Source of the DNA: Elysia crispata
Lineage: Eukaryota > Mollusca > Gastropoda > Plakobranchidae
NCBI GenBank assembly: GCA_033675545.1
Contig: JAWDGP010005803.1
Location: 347,501-411,500, forward strand
Length of the DNA stretch: 64,000 nt
Reading direction: 5' to 3'
Shown: positions 1 to 11,620 of the stretch, piece by piece
How the letters are laid out: every line of letters starts with the position of its first letter
How positions within the stretch are numbered: the first letter of the stretch is position 1
Made by a program: the position numbers and the translations under genes
The notes under the pieces: generated by a model
Database searches by the model: none
Seen by the model: only the letters and a program-made list of their open reading frames with translations
What the model was told of the DNA's origin: nothing

Positions 1-1031
1 GATCCCCTTCCCGACTCCCTCCCAGTCCCCCCTGACCACACCTGCCACAAGTGACATTGTCACTGACAGTTGTACCCTCCGAATCACAGATCGAGCAGAC
101 AAATTAATTCAAGCATGACCACCCTAAGTACCCAATGCACTAGATATTGAACGGCTTAAGGCTAGATCTATCGAAGCCGTTTTCTCAACATCACAGCGTC
201 GATTCGGGCTGCTTTTGTTCTCTCACTGGGGGTAGAGAGACGCTATAGTATTATGTTTTGTAGACATCTATTGAATAATCGCTTTCCGCGGTAGGGTCAA
301 TCTCTAGACCAGCCGAGATCAACTGCCTTCGAGACTCGTGACGCAATGTATGACGCGATGCCGCTCCACCGTCACGGTTGATTGCGACAGTGCGACAAAA
401 ACGGTCAAATAGTTATAAAATTTTAACGCAGACCAATTCCACATTTTCTCAAAAAAAAAAACAAAACCTGAACCGTTTCTCTGAGGGATCACTGAATCAT
501 GGAGTAACTTTAAATATAAAAAAAAAAACAGTAAAGTTGTATATGTACGAAAAAAGGTTTTGACTTCGAGCTTTTTTAATAATAAAAAAAAAACTATCGC
601 AGAACACTTTCTAGAGGCGAGACTGCCCATTCCGGTCGATCCGCTGGAACCGATCCGTGTAACTAAGTCTAAGAGGAAGACTAACGTACATAGAGCCATT
701 AAGTCAATGGGCAAACAAGACAGTCAATTGTCACGGCACGGCTACTCCCACAACTGCATAACAATGAAAAGGGGCGGAATAGAGAAAAATACAAGAGAAG
801 TTTTAAGGGTAAAGAAGAGAGGGAGGAATAAAGGGGGGAAAAGACTAGAGGGGGAGAGACAAAGGAATAAAGTTAAAGGGGAAACACATATATAAAGTAA
901 GAGAGAAAAAGAGGGTGTGTGAATAATGGGAAGCTCATTAAGATGAGAGATGGAGATATGCAGATCAGAAAAGATTGAGAGTGTCAGCAAAAGAGGAAGT
1001 GGTTAGAGAAAAGGCAAGAAGAGATTGAGAA
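1..1031. other. Intergenic, no gene recognised
   Basis: Mixed-composition then purine-rich sequence leading into the GA array. Open frames are short, overlap on both strands and match nothing I know. Confidence 0.5.
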
Positions 1032-1072
1032 TGAGAGAGAGAGATAGAGACAGAGAGAGGGACAGAGAGAGT

Positions 1073-1152
<80 letters not shown>
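1032..1152. repeat. (GA)n microsatellite
   Basis: Interrupted at the left, then a pure GA array of more than 70 bp. The apparent open frames across it (Ser-Leu or Arg-Glu repeats) are artefacts. Confidence 0.95.
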
Positions 1153-1155
<3 letters not shown>

Positions 1156-3111
1156 AACTAGGGTTTGAGCCCCGTCAGCCACATTCAATGAACCCTTGGC
1201 CAAGCATCAATAGCAATGACTGAAAGTGATCTCGCAGTGCATGTTCGGCCCAGATAAATCCAGTTCGCGGCGAGACCCAACCTGAAGAGGGCCACAAAAC
1301 AAGAAGCACGAAAAATACAAGAACAAGTATCCAACCCTAAAGATTGTGGGTTGCGGATTGTCCATTTTAATTTTCTCTGTGGTCAACCAACAGCACCACG
1401 ATCACCAGTCCAACACACCAACCACTCTAGGTCTTACGTCTGCTGGAGGTTGGTCGTTTTCATAGAACTGTCTGTTCGCCACCACATGGTGCTCACAGAG
1501 ACTGGGCGAGTTGGAGGAGGTCCCTCACCAAATCTTGTCTCAGATCTTTTCTAAGATCGATGAATTGCTCACTCGATTCTGGAGCGCTAACTGTTAACTT
1601 CTTTATGCCTGTAAAATTTTGTTTTTCCTTTAAATCTAGAGCTCTCACCCTCCATGTTGAGCATTGCTCCGTATGTGTGTGAGTGTACTTTTCAGAGCGT
1701 GGCCTTGGCTGTATTATACAGCAAATTACCAATGTAATCAGCAACGTTGTACCTGACAAGGTCATCGTTCTCAAGATACTGGTAGCATGGGCTGTGACTG
1801 GAGTGAGGTTACATGTACCAATCACTACCTGCAGCTTTCTCAAAGCTTCACCTTTCAGTGCAGGGCCCTTCACGGGAGACCTCAGCTTGGTGAGCTCTGT
1901 CGTTGCATCTGCCACAAGAAACAGTGAATTTCACAACAGGTCGAGGAGTGCTTAATTCGGGCCTGTATGATCTCGAGAAAATTAAGAAACTTCGAACCCT
2001 ATCAACTGTTCTCCTCAGCCTGTAACGAGATGACCGTGGTGGTGACAAAGCTTTGTGAACAAAACATGTGCACAACTTGCCATGCCTTGTTGGGATTGGA
2101 CAAGTTGTCTCCTTCAGTCAAACTACTTTGGGTTGGCCAGTGGTGTTCTAACTATAAACGATCCCACCCAAACGTTGCATGCAAGAGGAAAAATATCCAC
2201 CAAGACATTTCTATAAGTTTGAATTATTCATCAATTTCTTATAAGACTTGCCAGAGCTTGCTAACTGTTGCCTGATAAATAATCTTACATTTGTTGTTAG
2301 CAAAAGTTATAGTGGATAATTTCATTTTTTTTCCTCAATAATGCGGCGTAGAAAAAGTCAAGTCCATATTTTAAATTGCACTTTTTAACTATTAAGTAAC
2401 CGAGTCTTTGAATTGTGACTAGGCAACTATTGACCTGCTCGTTAGTTTTCCTTATCTAAACAGCCTAAACAAGTGAAGCCTTGCCTATCTACAGTGACAC
2501 AAAAATATGTGCTGTCCACTATAAAATAGCTCTTTTGAAACAAAAATACATGCACTTTTTGAAGCTAGTCATTTCATATGGCTTATTGGCATTACACGTC
2601 AGAAAGAATACATGTATGATTTCAAAAAAGGCTTGAGCTAGATAACCTGGGCATGACATCGGTAGCAGTACCGCAACGTTTCCAACAAAAAAAAAAACTA
2701 AAAAAAAAACTTGAGACCCGTCCATTTTATGAGGTTTGTTACACAACATGACTGAATCTTCTAGTTTTTGTGCCAATTGCTTGCCTATTACATGACACAA
2801 GAACAACAAACTCATGCAATTTTCCAGGTGTTTCAGACAGTGAGCAAACAGTGACTTTTTTCACTTCACAAAGATATTGCACAGTTCTACATCTACATTC
2901 ACTAAATAAGGCTTGATCGATAAAACATACTAATATTCAACAAAAACCCATAGATAATCATGCTTGAAAGACAGTTATCAAAAGTAAAAAGCCCACTGCA
3001 ATGGCAGGACTTGTAATATTTAACAGGTCATAACATCAAGGGGGAAAAAAAGGAAAATCCAAAAATTATTTGACTCTAAAGATGTGAGAAGTGGCTCACA
3101 AGAAAAAAAAA
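1153..3111. other. Intergenic, unassigned open frames only
   Basis: A 140-codon minus-strand frame (1493-1915) and a 90-codon plus-strand frame cover the same bases. Neither has a recognised domain or convincing splice context. The rest is AT-rich. Confidence 0.4.
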
Positions 3112-3178
3112 GCTAGAGAGAGAGACAGACAGACAGACTGACAGAGAAAGACAGAGAGCAAGAGACAGATAGATAGAC

Positions 3179-3229
<51 letters not shown>

Positions 3230-3230
3230 A
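3112..3230. repeat. (GA)n microsatellite with GACA-rich flank
   Basis: A degenerate GACAGA stretch leads into a pure GA array at about 3187-3225. Confidence 0.92.
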
Positions 3231-4095
3231 AGACCGAGGGTCAGCATATATTTTTAGCCATTTTCTAACAAATGAAAATATTAAGTAATCTAGCAGCAAA
3301 TAGGACTTGAGACTAAAATGATTATATAATTATGAACTTCAGTAAAAGCCTTGTTTTGAAGATGATAAAAACACACCATCTGCATGAGCCAAATGAAGAC
3401 CACACATGTAATAATTAAGACAATTGTTAGTTTTCTAATGCTTCATTTCTATGTTTTATGAAGTTAAACGGCTAAAAGAAAATGTGTTCGTAAGTCTCAC
3501 ACATTTTCAATCATATATAGGGTTTTTTAATCTATAGTAAGCAAAAGCCCTGTTACCTGTTACACCTACGATTTCTTTCTTGAAAGGGAAATTATTTGGA
3601 ACTGACCACAATTTACAACCTTAACATGGATTGTCAGCCCTTGTTATCACCCCCCACCCCCATGACACTTATATCAACATAATACTTGTAAATCCTTTAT
3701 TCATTTAAATGTAAAGTTGAAATCACAGAATAGGAAATCAACGTCAAAGTTGTAACATATTGGATATTGAAATGTATATAATAAAAACCGGTTTCGCAAA
3801 CCTAAAAATATGGCACATATGTAACTGTCTTCAGGTTTGTTTATAGTACGGAACATATTGATGCTCAAGTGTGGCTCAACTGCCCTCATAGATGGATTCT
3901 TTGATGACACTGACAAGGCGAAAGCTAACAAAAAAAAAATCAAAGAGAGATTACAAATTTTTTTTAATCAATAAAAAACAAAAAAAAAATCCCATACAAA
4001 GTAAATAAAGAACAAGTGACACTGAGAGATAAGGCACACAATCCATGAGCAGCAATCTATTTGTAATTCAACCAACCAGGAAAGATAAACAGTAC

Positions 4096-4296
4096 CTGAA
4101 ACTCTGACGGAGGAAAGAGTGACTCCAAGCTTAGACAGCGAGCATGCCGACCCTTTAGCTTCAGCTGCTTCATACGCTGCTGGCGCTCACGGTTGGCCCG
4201 CAGTTTGCTCAATTCTTGTCCAGGCATAGTCAGTGCTCGGTTGCGCACACATCCTTTGTTCATAGACGGGCAGACACATAAGTCTGGCTTCGACAT
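4096..4296 (-). CDS. Candidate first coding exon of an unknown gene
   Basis: Minus-strand ATG followed by 67 codons ending at TTTCAG|GTACTG, a plausible donor. The peptide starts MSKPDLCVCPSMNKGC and has a basic stretch SKLRANRERQQRMKQLKLKG. Its base composition is clearly less AT-rich than its surroundings, which is the main reason to suspect coding. A possible acceptor (T-run then TTAG) lies near 3930 on the minus strand, but the following frame does not clearly continue. No family is recognised. It may be a chance open frame. Confidence 0.25.
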
Positions 4297-6561
4297 TCCT
4301 CTTTCATAGGCGCAGAGAAGTTTCGAAGACTGATAGATAGATATACAGATAGGAAGAGAGATAGATAGAACAAAAGAAAGTTGGATAAAGCTAGCAACAA
4401 AGACAAAGATATATAAAGAGCTCTTTCTTGATTCAGAGAGGTTAAAAAGGCTTGAAATTGAATTCAGAGAAAGGATAGTGAAGAAAATGAACTGGCTACA
4501 TTACATGTGGAAAGCAAGAAAGTGATTAAGACATAGCGGCCTAAAACAATGAGTGTTACATGGTCTTGTTCTCTCCCAATGGGGCTACTGGGGAAGATAA
4601 GAGTTGAGAAAATCAAGTAAATGAAGGTCAACTTATAACAATAATAATTGTTTGTTTATGACGAAATTCTCATAAAGGAAACAGTAAGCAAAAACTTAGA
4701 GGTTTCTTAAATCTGAATGATAATCATAGTCTTTGCTGTATAAACTATATTGTGATATTCTCTGTTTGACTTTTTGACCAATTCAGCTTTGGATTGATAA
4801 TCTAATCTTTCTGATGAACTGATATTCTTTCTCACATCACTTATTGGCTTAAAAACTGTTATAGATTCTTAGCCCCTAGCTAGGCAAGTCAATAGGCAGA
4901 GCCCTTCTTTTCAGTGGTAAAGATACTGTAAGGCAGTAGCTGGATGGGTGGCTGTTTATAAAATCAGAGTTAATGTTACACCCTGTTTGCAGTTTTATAC
5001 CTATGACTAGGCCTAGACTATGTCCTTTCTGCTAATTGAAGCAATCAGGACACACCTTAATAACAATCATTTAGATCCAAATTACTTTCAGTATTTTTTT
5101 TACCATTAGTAAAATAAGATTATGTGCATCAGATGAACAGCATGAGTATTTTTGTTGTATGAGCATCATATTCATTCGTGATGAGTGTTACAGACATATA
5201 AAATTAACATTTTCCATGCTCATGCGGTAAAAAAAGTCCTTTTTTTTTACTTCATGGGCGTGTAAAACAAAAAAGGGTGCTATGGCTATAGCTTCATCAA
5301 ATTCTACTTTTTGTAGCACTACGGTTCTTTTAGTTAAGTGAAGTCTGCACCTCGTGAGTCACACTGAACGTCAGCACATATAGGCGGCTCAGCCCTGAGC
5401 CTGCATGCCTTTCTTATCAGATATATTATCTTTCATCTCACTATGAAAAAACAAAAATATATTTTTGTAAATGTTAGAATGTTTCCAGATGTTACATAAT
5501 ATGATAATTATGACATGTACGATAGGAAAAGAAGAACAGAAACACTGGATTTTACAGTTTATGTGTTATAGAATCGTGATGCTGGCACATATTTTTATTT
5601 CCAGCTCATACAATAGTGGGCATATTTTTTTTTAAATTACAGAAAATAATTGGCTCAATGGATTTTTTTTATCAAACTTGATAACAATAAACATGAGGCA
5701 TCCTTCTCTATACTGACATGGTTTAGGGACATTTAGGATTTTAGTTTGCTCACAAAGTCTCTCATACTTTACCATTGTTACCATATTCAGTAAACAGTAT
5801 TAGTGTCAAACTTAATGGACAGATGCTGGTCCATGTTAAAAATATAGTCAAATAATCACATTTTGAAGAATATCAGAGTATGATAATCATAATATATACA
5901 AATCCATATATATCTTCTCACTGGTGATAATTGTTATTATACACAAAAATACATTGTATCACATTTTAAGCACAGTCATTTTTAAACTTAATGGTAATTA
6001 TAATGTGGAGAAACTATGCTTTTATTTATGATGCAATTTCTTCACATTATTTGCGCCACTTGTTTTACTTTACATGTGTAATGTCATTGGTGACATTATA
6101 ACAAGAATTTCTTCATATTGCGGAGAAGTAAATTTTCTGTGAGAAACACAGCCAAGGTGACATAAATATGGCAAAGGTTGTTAAATATATTGAATGTAAA
6201 TGCTAAGAGAACACTCAATTTTTGCAGTTTCTGAGTAAGTCCTTAAGTTTAAAAGAAGAGAAAAAAACTTTAAAAATAAGGGGGAAAAAAACCTTAATGA
6301 AATTCAAACCACACAAATTGTGAAATTTTTTAGTTGAAGAAAAAAAAAGCAACTAAATTTTAAAAAACTAATAGAACCAAATTTTTTCGAATTCAGAAAT
6401 AAATCTACCTGGTCAAGATAAGCAGAGAAAAATCATGGCAGAACACACATTATATTTCCACATTAATGACACTGAAAAGAGCTGATATATTGAAATTTAA
6501 AATCATCACTATCTTTTAAATCAGATGCTGAAGATAAAAAAAAAAGTGAACAATGATTTAC
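4297..6561. other. AT-rich intergenic sequence
   Basis: No open frame of note, no recognised repeat and no RNA gene seen. Confidence 0.5.
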
Positions 6562-6712
6562 CTCCTACTCGTAGTTATGGAGATAGAATGCTGTTTTATA
6601 AAAGAAACCTATTTCTATGATTTTTCTGTTCCGTAGAAAATTCACTGCCGAGAAGTGTGTTACGCTTGATAAAAGAGAACAGGTGGTTTTTTTCAGGTGA
6701 CTGATGACCATG
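6562..6712 (-). mobile_element. Old diverged fragment of the RAG1-N-like transposon family
   Basis: About 150 bp resembles the subterminal left part of copies A and B (about 9478-9620 and 29249-29400), in the orientation of copy B. Shared landmarks in order are CTCCTACT-CGTAGTT, GGAGATAGAATG, GATTTTTCTG, TACGCTTGA and GAACAGGTGG. It is interrupted by small indels and its ends are not recognisable. This is an older insertion of the same family. Confidence 0.55.
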
Positions 6713-7364
6713 GCCAATTTGTGCAGTAAAGATATATTTTATTCGCCAGTTACAAGTCAAAGCTAACATGCAACTTAAATAGTAAAATAAAGGATTTGGA
6801 AATTAAACTTTTGTAGAATCAAATGAAAAACATTGAAGAGTTTCTATGTCAGGTTATAGCTATGTCTGGGTCATTCATGAAATGTGGAGATAAGATGGGT
6901 TACAATTTGTTTTGCTTTTATTCATAGTCATTTGGTTCGCTCTCCTAGTTAACCATATTCATCTCCTAAACTAAATTTTAAGAAAGCTTTTTATTTTCTC
7001 TTTTGACTACCAACAATTATTTTGGCCATTTAAATTATAATAAAGCCCAGTCTCATTGAGAGATAATAGTCTAGTATAAGTATTGAAATCATAATGCCAA
7101 GCAAGGACAAAGAACCTAATTAATAGTAGTGGGCAATTTGAAATCAACTAGTTTAGAATAATTATATCACTCTATTATCAATATTATGCCTTATGTATAT
7201 TTTTGTAATCAAGGTTACTGAAGATGGTGATACCCAGATTCCTTCACTGATTCGGAAAATATGATCATGTGAGTTGATGATGATTCCAAAATATTAGAGC
7301 ACATTGTTACATGAACAAAGAAAAAAATTGGGATTGTGGAGAACTGTTTATATTATCTCAAGAT

Positions 7365-7480
7365 TCTCGCTGTGACACTGCAGGTTTGAGCCCGGGCTAT
7401 CTAACTTTCCCGCACCTTTCTTGGGGAAGACAACTTACTATTAGCCCACCCTTCGGTTATTGAAGAGGTATACATTTTGG
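7365..7480 (+). mobile_element. Possible tRNA-derived SINE remnant
   Basis: TGCAGGTTTGAGCCCGGGC resembles a tRNA B box, and the following CTTTCTTGGGGAAGACAACTT resembles the tRNA-unrelated part of common molluscan SINEs. No clear A box, tail or target duplication was found. Confidence 0.35.
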
Positions 7481-7682
7481 ACTGGTAACTTGGATTTAAC
7501 TGTTATCTTTACCAGCCACAAAAATAAAACATTGCAGACTAGGTACTTTTAAGTTCAGTTTGATGTTGAGGTGAAAAGGCATACTGAGGAAAGTTGTATC
7601 TAGAAAACCAAAGAAGCAAAGAAAGAGGCAACTATATTTAGAAAGTGATGCATTAAATTTGATTTGATAGTCTGATAAAAAC

Positions 7683-7909
7683 TTGCACAATATATATAAA
7701 TTGCATTTTACTTTTTCTCCCGCTCAGTTGTGTAAATGTGACACTATATATAAATTGACTATATATAAATTGTATTATACTTTTTCTCCCGCTCAGTTGT
7801 GCAAATGTGACAATATGTATATATTGCATTATACTTTTTCTCCCGCTCAGTTGTGCAAATGTAACAATATGTATAAATTGCATTATACTTTTTCTCCCGC
7901 TCAGTTGTA
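7683..7909 (+). repeat. Minisatellite with 54-bp period (four copies, first spacing 69 bp)
   Basis: CTTTTTCTCCCGCTCAGTTG recurs at 7711, 7780, 7834 and 7888. Spacings of 69, 54 and 54 are all multiples of three, so both strands stay open through the array. Units are joined by AT-rich ATATGTATAAATTGCATTAT-like sequence. The open frames are probably a by-product of the period, not genes. Confidence 0.88.
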
Positions 7910-8073
7910 AAAAAAAAATATAACATTTAATGATTGAAAAGAACAAAATGACTAAAATAAATCTTATTAATCCTCTTCCACAAGGAACCTTCATCGTCAG
8001 CACATTGTAAATTTGTATGATTGTTGAAATAGTTTGGGAAAAATTTAAGCCTATGATTTATGAAAATTCCCCT

Positions 8074-8100
8074 CACGGCGTCACTTTAGTGATACTTTAG
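8074..8100 (+). repeat. Solitary terminus resembling the RAG1-N-like transposon end
   Basis: CACGGCGTCAC at 8074-8084 is identical to the first 11 bases of copy A, after which the sequences part. No matching right end was found between here and copy A. It may be the remnant of a related element or chance. Confidence 0.3.
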
Positions 8101-9349
8101 TTGCGCCGCACTGTCAAGCGATAAATAGGTCACGGGGTTGGGGTTATCCACCCAATGTGAGATCAAGGTCGGCCGCACTGCTGGCATGCACCAGTCTTTT
8201 GTCATAATAGTTCATTTTAATACGATCTGCAAGCTTCATTTAATTATCTTCTCATTCGATCTTTAACTAAATAACAAAAAAGTAAAAAAAGTTGTCCTTA
8301 AAAAAAAATTATAAAAATAGCTTTGATAGAAGCTTTTATATCAGTCATTTAAAAAGTCGGAAAAATGACCTGATTACTGAGCTAATTAACATGATTAAAT
8401 GACCGCTAGCGGACAATCGGCTCCACAGAAGTTGAAAAAAATGTTACTGTCAATAAGACAAATATTTTTCTAAACATTCACGAAAAAATCATATCCTCAG
8501 CACAAAAATTATGTCTGTGAGTTTGATCCAAACATAATTCCCTTTAATTATTACTACAGCGTATGTTACTCTATCGAGTTGAAATATCCAAACAAGGAAC
8601 AATGGCGAATAATAAAACACATTTTATCATTGGTGTTTTTGAATTATCTCTTGTGGCTGACCAGAGGGTTTGATAGGTGTTAATGAAGCTATGGGGGTAG
8701 TTGGAATGGTGAGCGTTTGTTGCTCGTAAGAAGTCATGTCTATGACTGTTGCGCTGATAAATCATGTTTTGTGGTAAGTTTCTAGATCTCTATGTTTGTA
8801 CCTCTGTCGATCGTTACTTCCACTGTCTGTGTGTCTGCTAGTGGTGCATCTAACATGTTCGTTTTCTTAATTGTCTCTAGTGGGGGAAGTATCTATGTGG
8901 TCTCTATTTTCATGCTGATATAACTGGTGGGAATCTTCTCTATCTGCCTCTATGCTATCACTGGGCCTGCTGGTACCTACTAGTTTTACGATAATTTCGT
9001 TATCTGTATGGCTACCTGTCATCGTTTCAGTTGTGTCTGCAGGTGTAAGTAGTGTAGTGTTACGGTATCAATCTGTAAAAATTAAAAAGTGGTTAGTGGT
9101 ATGAATGTCTGGGTGGGTTTTATTTTCAGTGAGTTCTCTCTCTGTGAGTCTCTCTAAGTTTGAGAGCTCGTGCCTGCTTTGTAAACTCCCATGCCTTTAG
9201 CGAGGTTAGAGAGAGACGATATCACAAAGATGGGTTAATAAGGGATTTTATTTGTCGAAGTTACACCATAAATCTCAAGTTGTCTGTGTCATAAATATAG
9301 ATCTAGTCCTAGACACTTTATAGTTGCCACACCTCTTCTTTTTACACGC

Positions 9350-9353
9350 TGAT
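9350..9353. repeat. Target-site duplication, left of copy A (TGAT)
   Basis: TGAT directly precedes the terminal CACGGCG. The same four bases follow the right terminus at 11414-11417. Confidence 0.8.
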
Positions 9354-9964
9354 CACGGCGTCACATTTTGCTCAGAAAGTTGCATTTTAGTTGTGAGACG
9401 AGCACCGAGCTGCTCACCGGCTATCACCAACTTAGGCGAGTCAGATATTGTTACCGCACTGACCGGCCGAGGCCATCCATCAGCTATCAAAGCCACCTGT
9501 CCTCTTTGCTCAAGCGTATCACTCAGCGCTGCGCTGAATTCGCTGCAATAGTCAGAAAAATCTAAGAAATCCGTCTCTTTTACCTCATTCTATCTCCAAA
9601 ACTACTCGTAGTAGGAGTACCATTGTTGCACTCTTTGTTTTCTTCTGCATCTCATACAAAAGACGGTTATAATTTCGAAATTCTATACCAGCTCTTGTGA
9701 GTGTGATCAAGGTGTAAATCTAGTATGTGTTTCAGCCATGATTTGTGTCTCTAATCACGACTAATTAAATTAAATTGATAATTTTAAACAATCGGTCCAT
9801 TTAAATTTTTTCAAATCTGCATTTTCTTAATCTTAAGAAGTTGAACTTTCAAGCGGTCTAAATTTCATTTGGTGCAAACGTTTTTGTTCTATATATTTTT
9901 AATGTTTTTTTTTTTTCTTTTTTTCCGTCACAATTCAGAATTTATCCAGTAACTGTTATTTAAC

Positions 9965-10405
9965 ATGGAACATTCCCGTGATGATCACATACGATGCGTT
10001 AATGACTTATGTCGAATCTGTGCCACCCTTTGGCGTGTTTCGCGAAAAAACAAGAAAAACGGTGACAGAACATTTAAATGTGACCAATTATCAGGAGAAA
10101 TTATGATCATTTTGGGCCTCAACGTAAGGCAAGAAACAGAGGACTGTTTTTCAAAGTTTCTTTGCCTGAAGTGCCTCGGCATCGTTTGAAAACATCACAA
10201 ACTGTTGGAAGACACTGCACACATGTTAGACACACAAATAGCCAATCAAAAAAGTGAGTTTCTGACGCCTTTGGGTGAGAGTGTGAAAACATATGGATCC
10301 CACTGGCATCAGTTACAAGAACTCAAAAACAAACACCAAATTGAGGAGGGCTGCTTAGTATTAGTGAGGGACAAAGTGATATTCACAGACACTCACAGAC
10401 AATAG
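9965..10405 (+). pseudogene. RAG1-N-like zinc-motif protein, copy A, interrupted by an in-frame TGA
   Basis: From ATG 9965 the frame reads 74 codons to a TGA at 10187-10189, then stays open in the same frame to a TAG at 10403-10405. The first part has LCRIC, about 32 residues, then ILGLNV and KFLCLKC. This spacing resembles the RAG1 N-terminal LCRICG ... FRIDV ... TEFCHNC block, where the paired cysteines bind zinc. The part after the TGA contains [17 protein letters not shown] and looks coiled or helical. The TGA follows CLGIV and could be a mutated CGA. Copy B has the same stop. Assignment to the RAG1 N-terminal family is by eye. Confidence 0.65.
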
Positions 10406-10893
10406 AAAACATAGAGCAGCGTCTTTCTTCCCTTTCACACGCAAATCTCACACCAAGGTCAGGCCCAATAGCCTCTGCATTAGACACAATACTCAACAAT
10501 CATAGAATTACACCTCAAGCATACCACAGTCGATCTTTCGTAGGTAACCACTGTCACAAATATCTTCAAGAAAATGTTTACACAGAACTCACAGAGACAA
10601 TTGTCAAACAAACACAAGCACTCACAAGAAACCCATTTCTCATAGACGAAGTTTGCACAATTCAAATCACATTTAACAGACTCAACGAAGCCTTTTCCAA
10701 AGTTCACAATGCCGTATCACACACGAAACATATTGACCAGAGCCGCCTTCCAGAAATAAAATTAGCGATAGAAAATTATTTTAACTCTGTGATATCCTTC
10801 ATGAAAATATTATTTTTTATTAACTATAATATCAACTTAACAATGTTGTTTAGTGTTTTCAAAATTTTCGGACTGAAATACAATTTGGACTAG
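10396..10893 (+). pseudogene. Second open segment of copy A (shifted frame)
   Basis: No ATG start, but 165 codons remain open from about the end of the previous segment to a TAG at 10891-10893, one frame away. It includes [35 protein letters not shown] and [19 protein letters not shown]. The reading frame has the same length (498 nt) in copy B, which argues it is real former coding sequence. I believe the YH-x-x-SF-x-GNH block recurs in uncharacterised transposon proteins of cnidarians and molluscs, but cannot verify this. It may be a later exon or a frameshifted continuation of the RAG1-N-like protein. Confidence 0.5.
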
Positions 10894-11084
10894 CTACCAG
10901 CTTGTCCACAGGCTTGTCACTTAAGCTGTTTACTAATAAGGATAATGATCGTAAACCTTTGAGGGATGTTTTGGACAAACTAGAATCTTGCACGGTTTCA
11001 AATTTCGTGAGTAAAAAGAAGCATGTCTCTTTATTATTGTTATCAAATTTTGAAGAAAAACAACGGTCCGATTTTTTAATATGA
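10863..11084 (+). pseudogene. Third open segment of copy A
   Basis: A third frame is open across the previous TAG and runs [17 protein letters not shown], then a charged stretch with [10 protein letters not shown], to a TGA. The equivalent in copy B differs at only a few codons. The overlap with the preceding segment suggests another frame change or a short intron. Function unknown. Confidence 0.4.
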
Positions 11085-11620
11085 TTTTTTTAAATATATA
11101 TTTGATTTTATGAAAACGTTAATAAATTATGCCGCTTCACGGCCCTATTACATGGAAACTATAAAAGCTAGCTTCTCCGTTCTTTTTTCTGTGTCTTACA
11201 AGTCCTATGTAGCGTCCATAACGATTCCAACAACTAACAAGCATGTTTTTATGTTTCCTCTATGGGATAGAAGATAACTTCATATTTTAAGAAAAACACA
11301 TGCATGCTCAGAGGCGAGCAGGCTACCTGTGCTGACCCTCTCCTGACCCTGGTCAGCCTGACCTGCGCGAGACCGGCCGCACTAATCTAAAACAGCGCTA
11401 GTGCTACACCGTGTGATATGTTTGCCTTACATTATATGGCAACATATCGCGAAGAAAATCATTGATTTCGGATCGATTCCAAACACCATGCGAATGTCAT
11501 CACTAAGGTCCACACCAGAGAATGACTTTTTCATTTAATATTGTTTTTTCCCCTTCTTATTCAAAGTCAGTTGGCCACATGTGCGGCACATTTCATTCGC
11601 ATAATTATATTGATAGTGAC

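Larger units (their letters stand above)
9354..11413 (+). mobile_element. RAG1-N-like DNA transposon, copy A (N-RAG-TP-like)
   Basis: A 2,060-bp element. The left end starts CACGGCGTCAC and the right end, read inward, starts CACGGTGTAGC, so the terminal inverted repeats are short and imperfect. A perfect TGAT lies on each side (9350-9353 and 11414-11417), a 4-bp target duplication. Copy B (27470-29515) aligns from end to end at very high identity by eye and has a different duplication, so the borders are firm. The interior encodes a RAG1-N-like cysteine motif followed by further open segments in other frames. CAC termini with 4-bp duplications are known for Chapaev-type (CMC) transposons; Transib, the source of the RAG1 core, makes 5-bp ones. 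No intact transposase catalytic core was identified, so copy A is probably non-autonomous. Confidence 0.88.

Noticed and set aside
1493-1915. 140-codon minus-strand open frame with a hydrophobic stretch
   Set aside because: No recognised domain, an overlapping plus-strand frame of similar quality, and no splice or regulatory support.
9324-9565. Two overlapping open frames at the left end of transposon copy A as separate proteins
   Set aside because: They cross or abut the element terminus, overlap each other, and one is shortened in copy B. More likely leader sequence.
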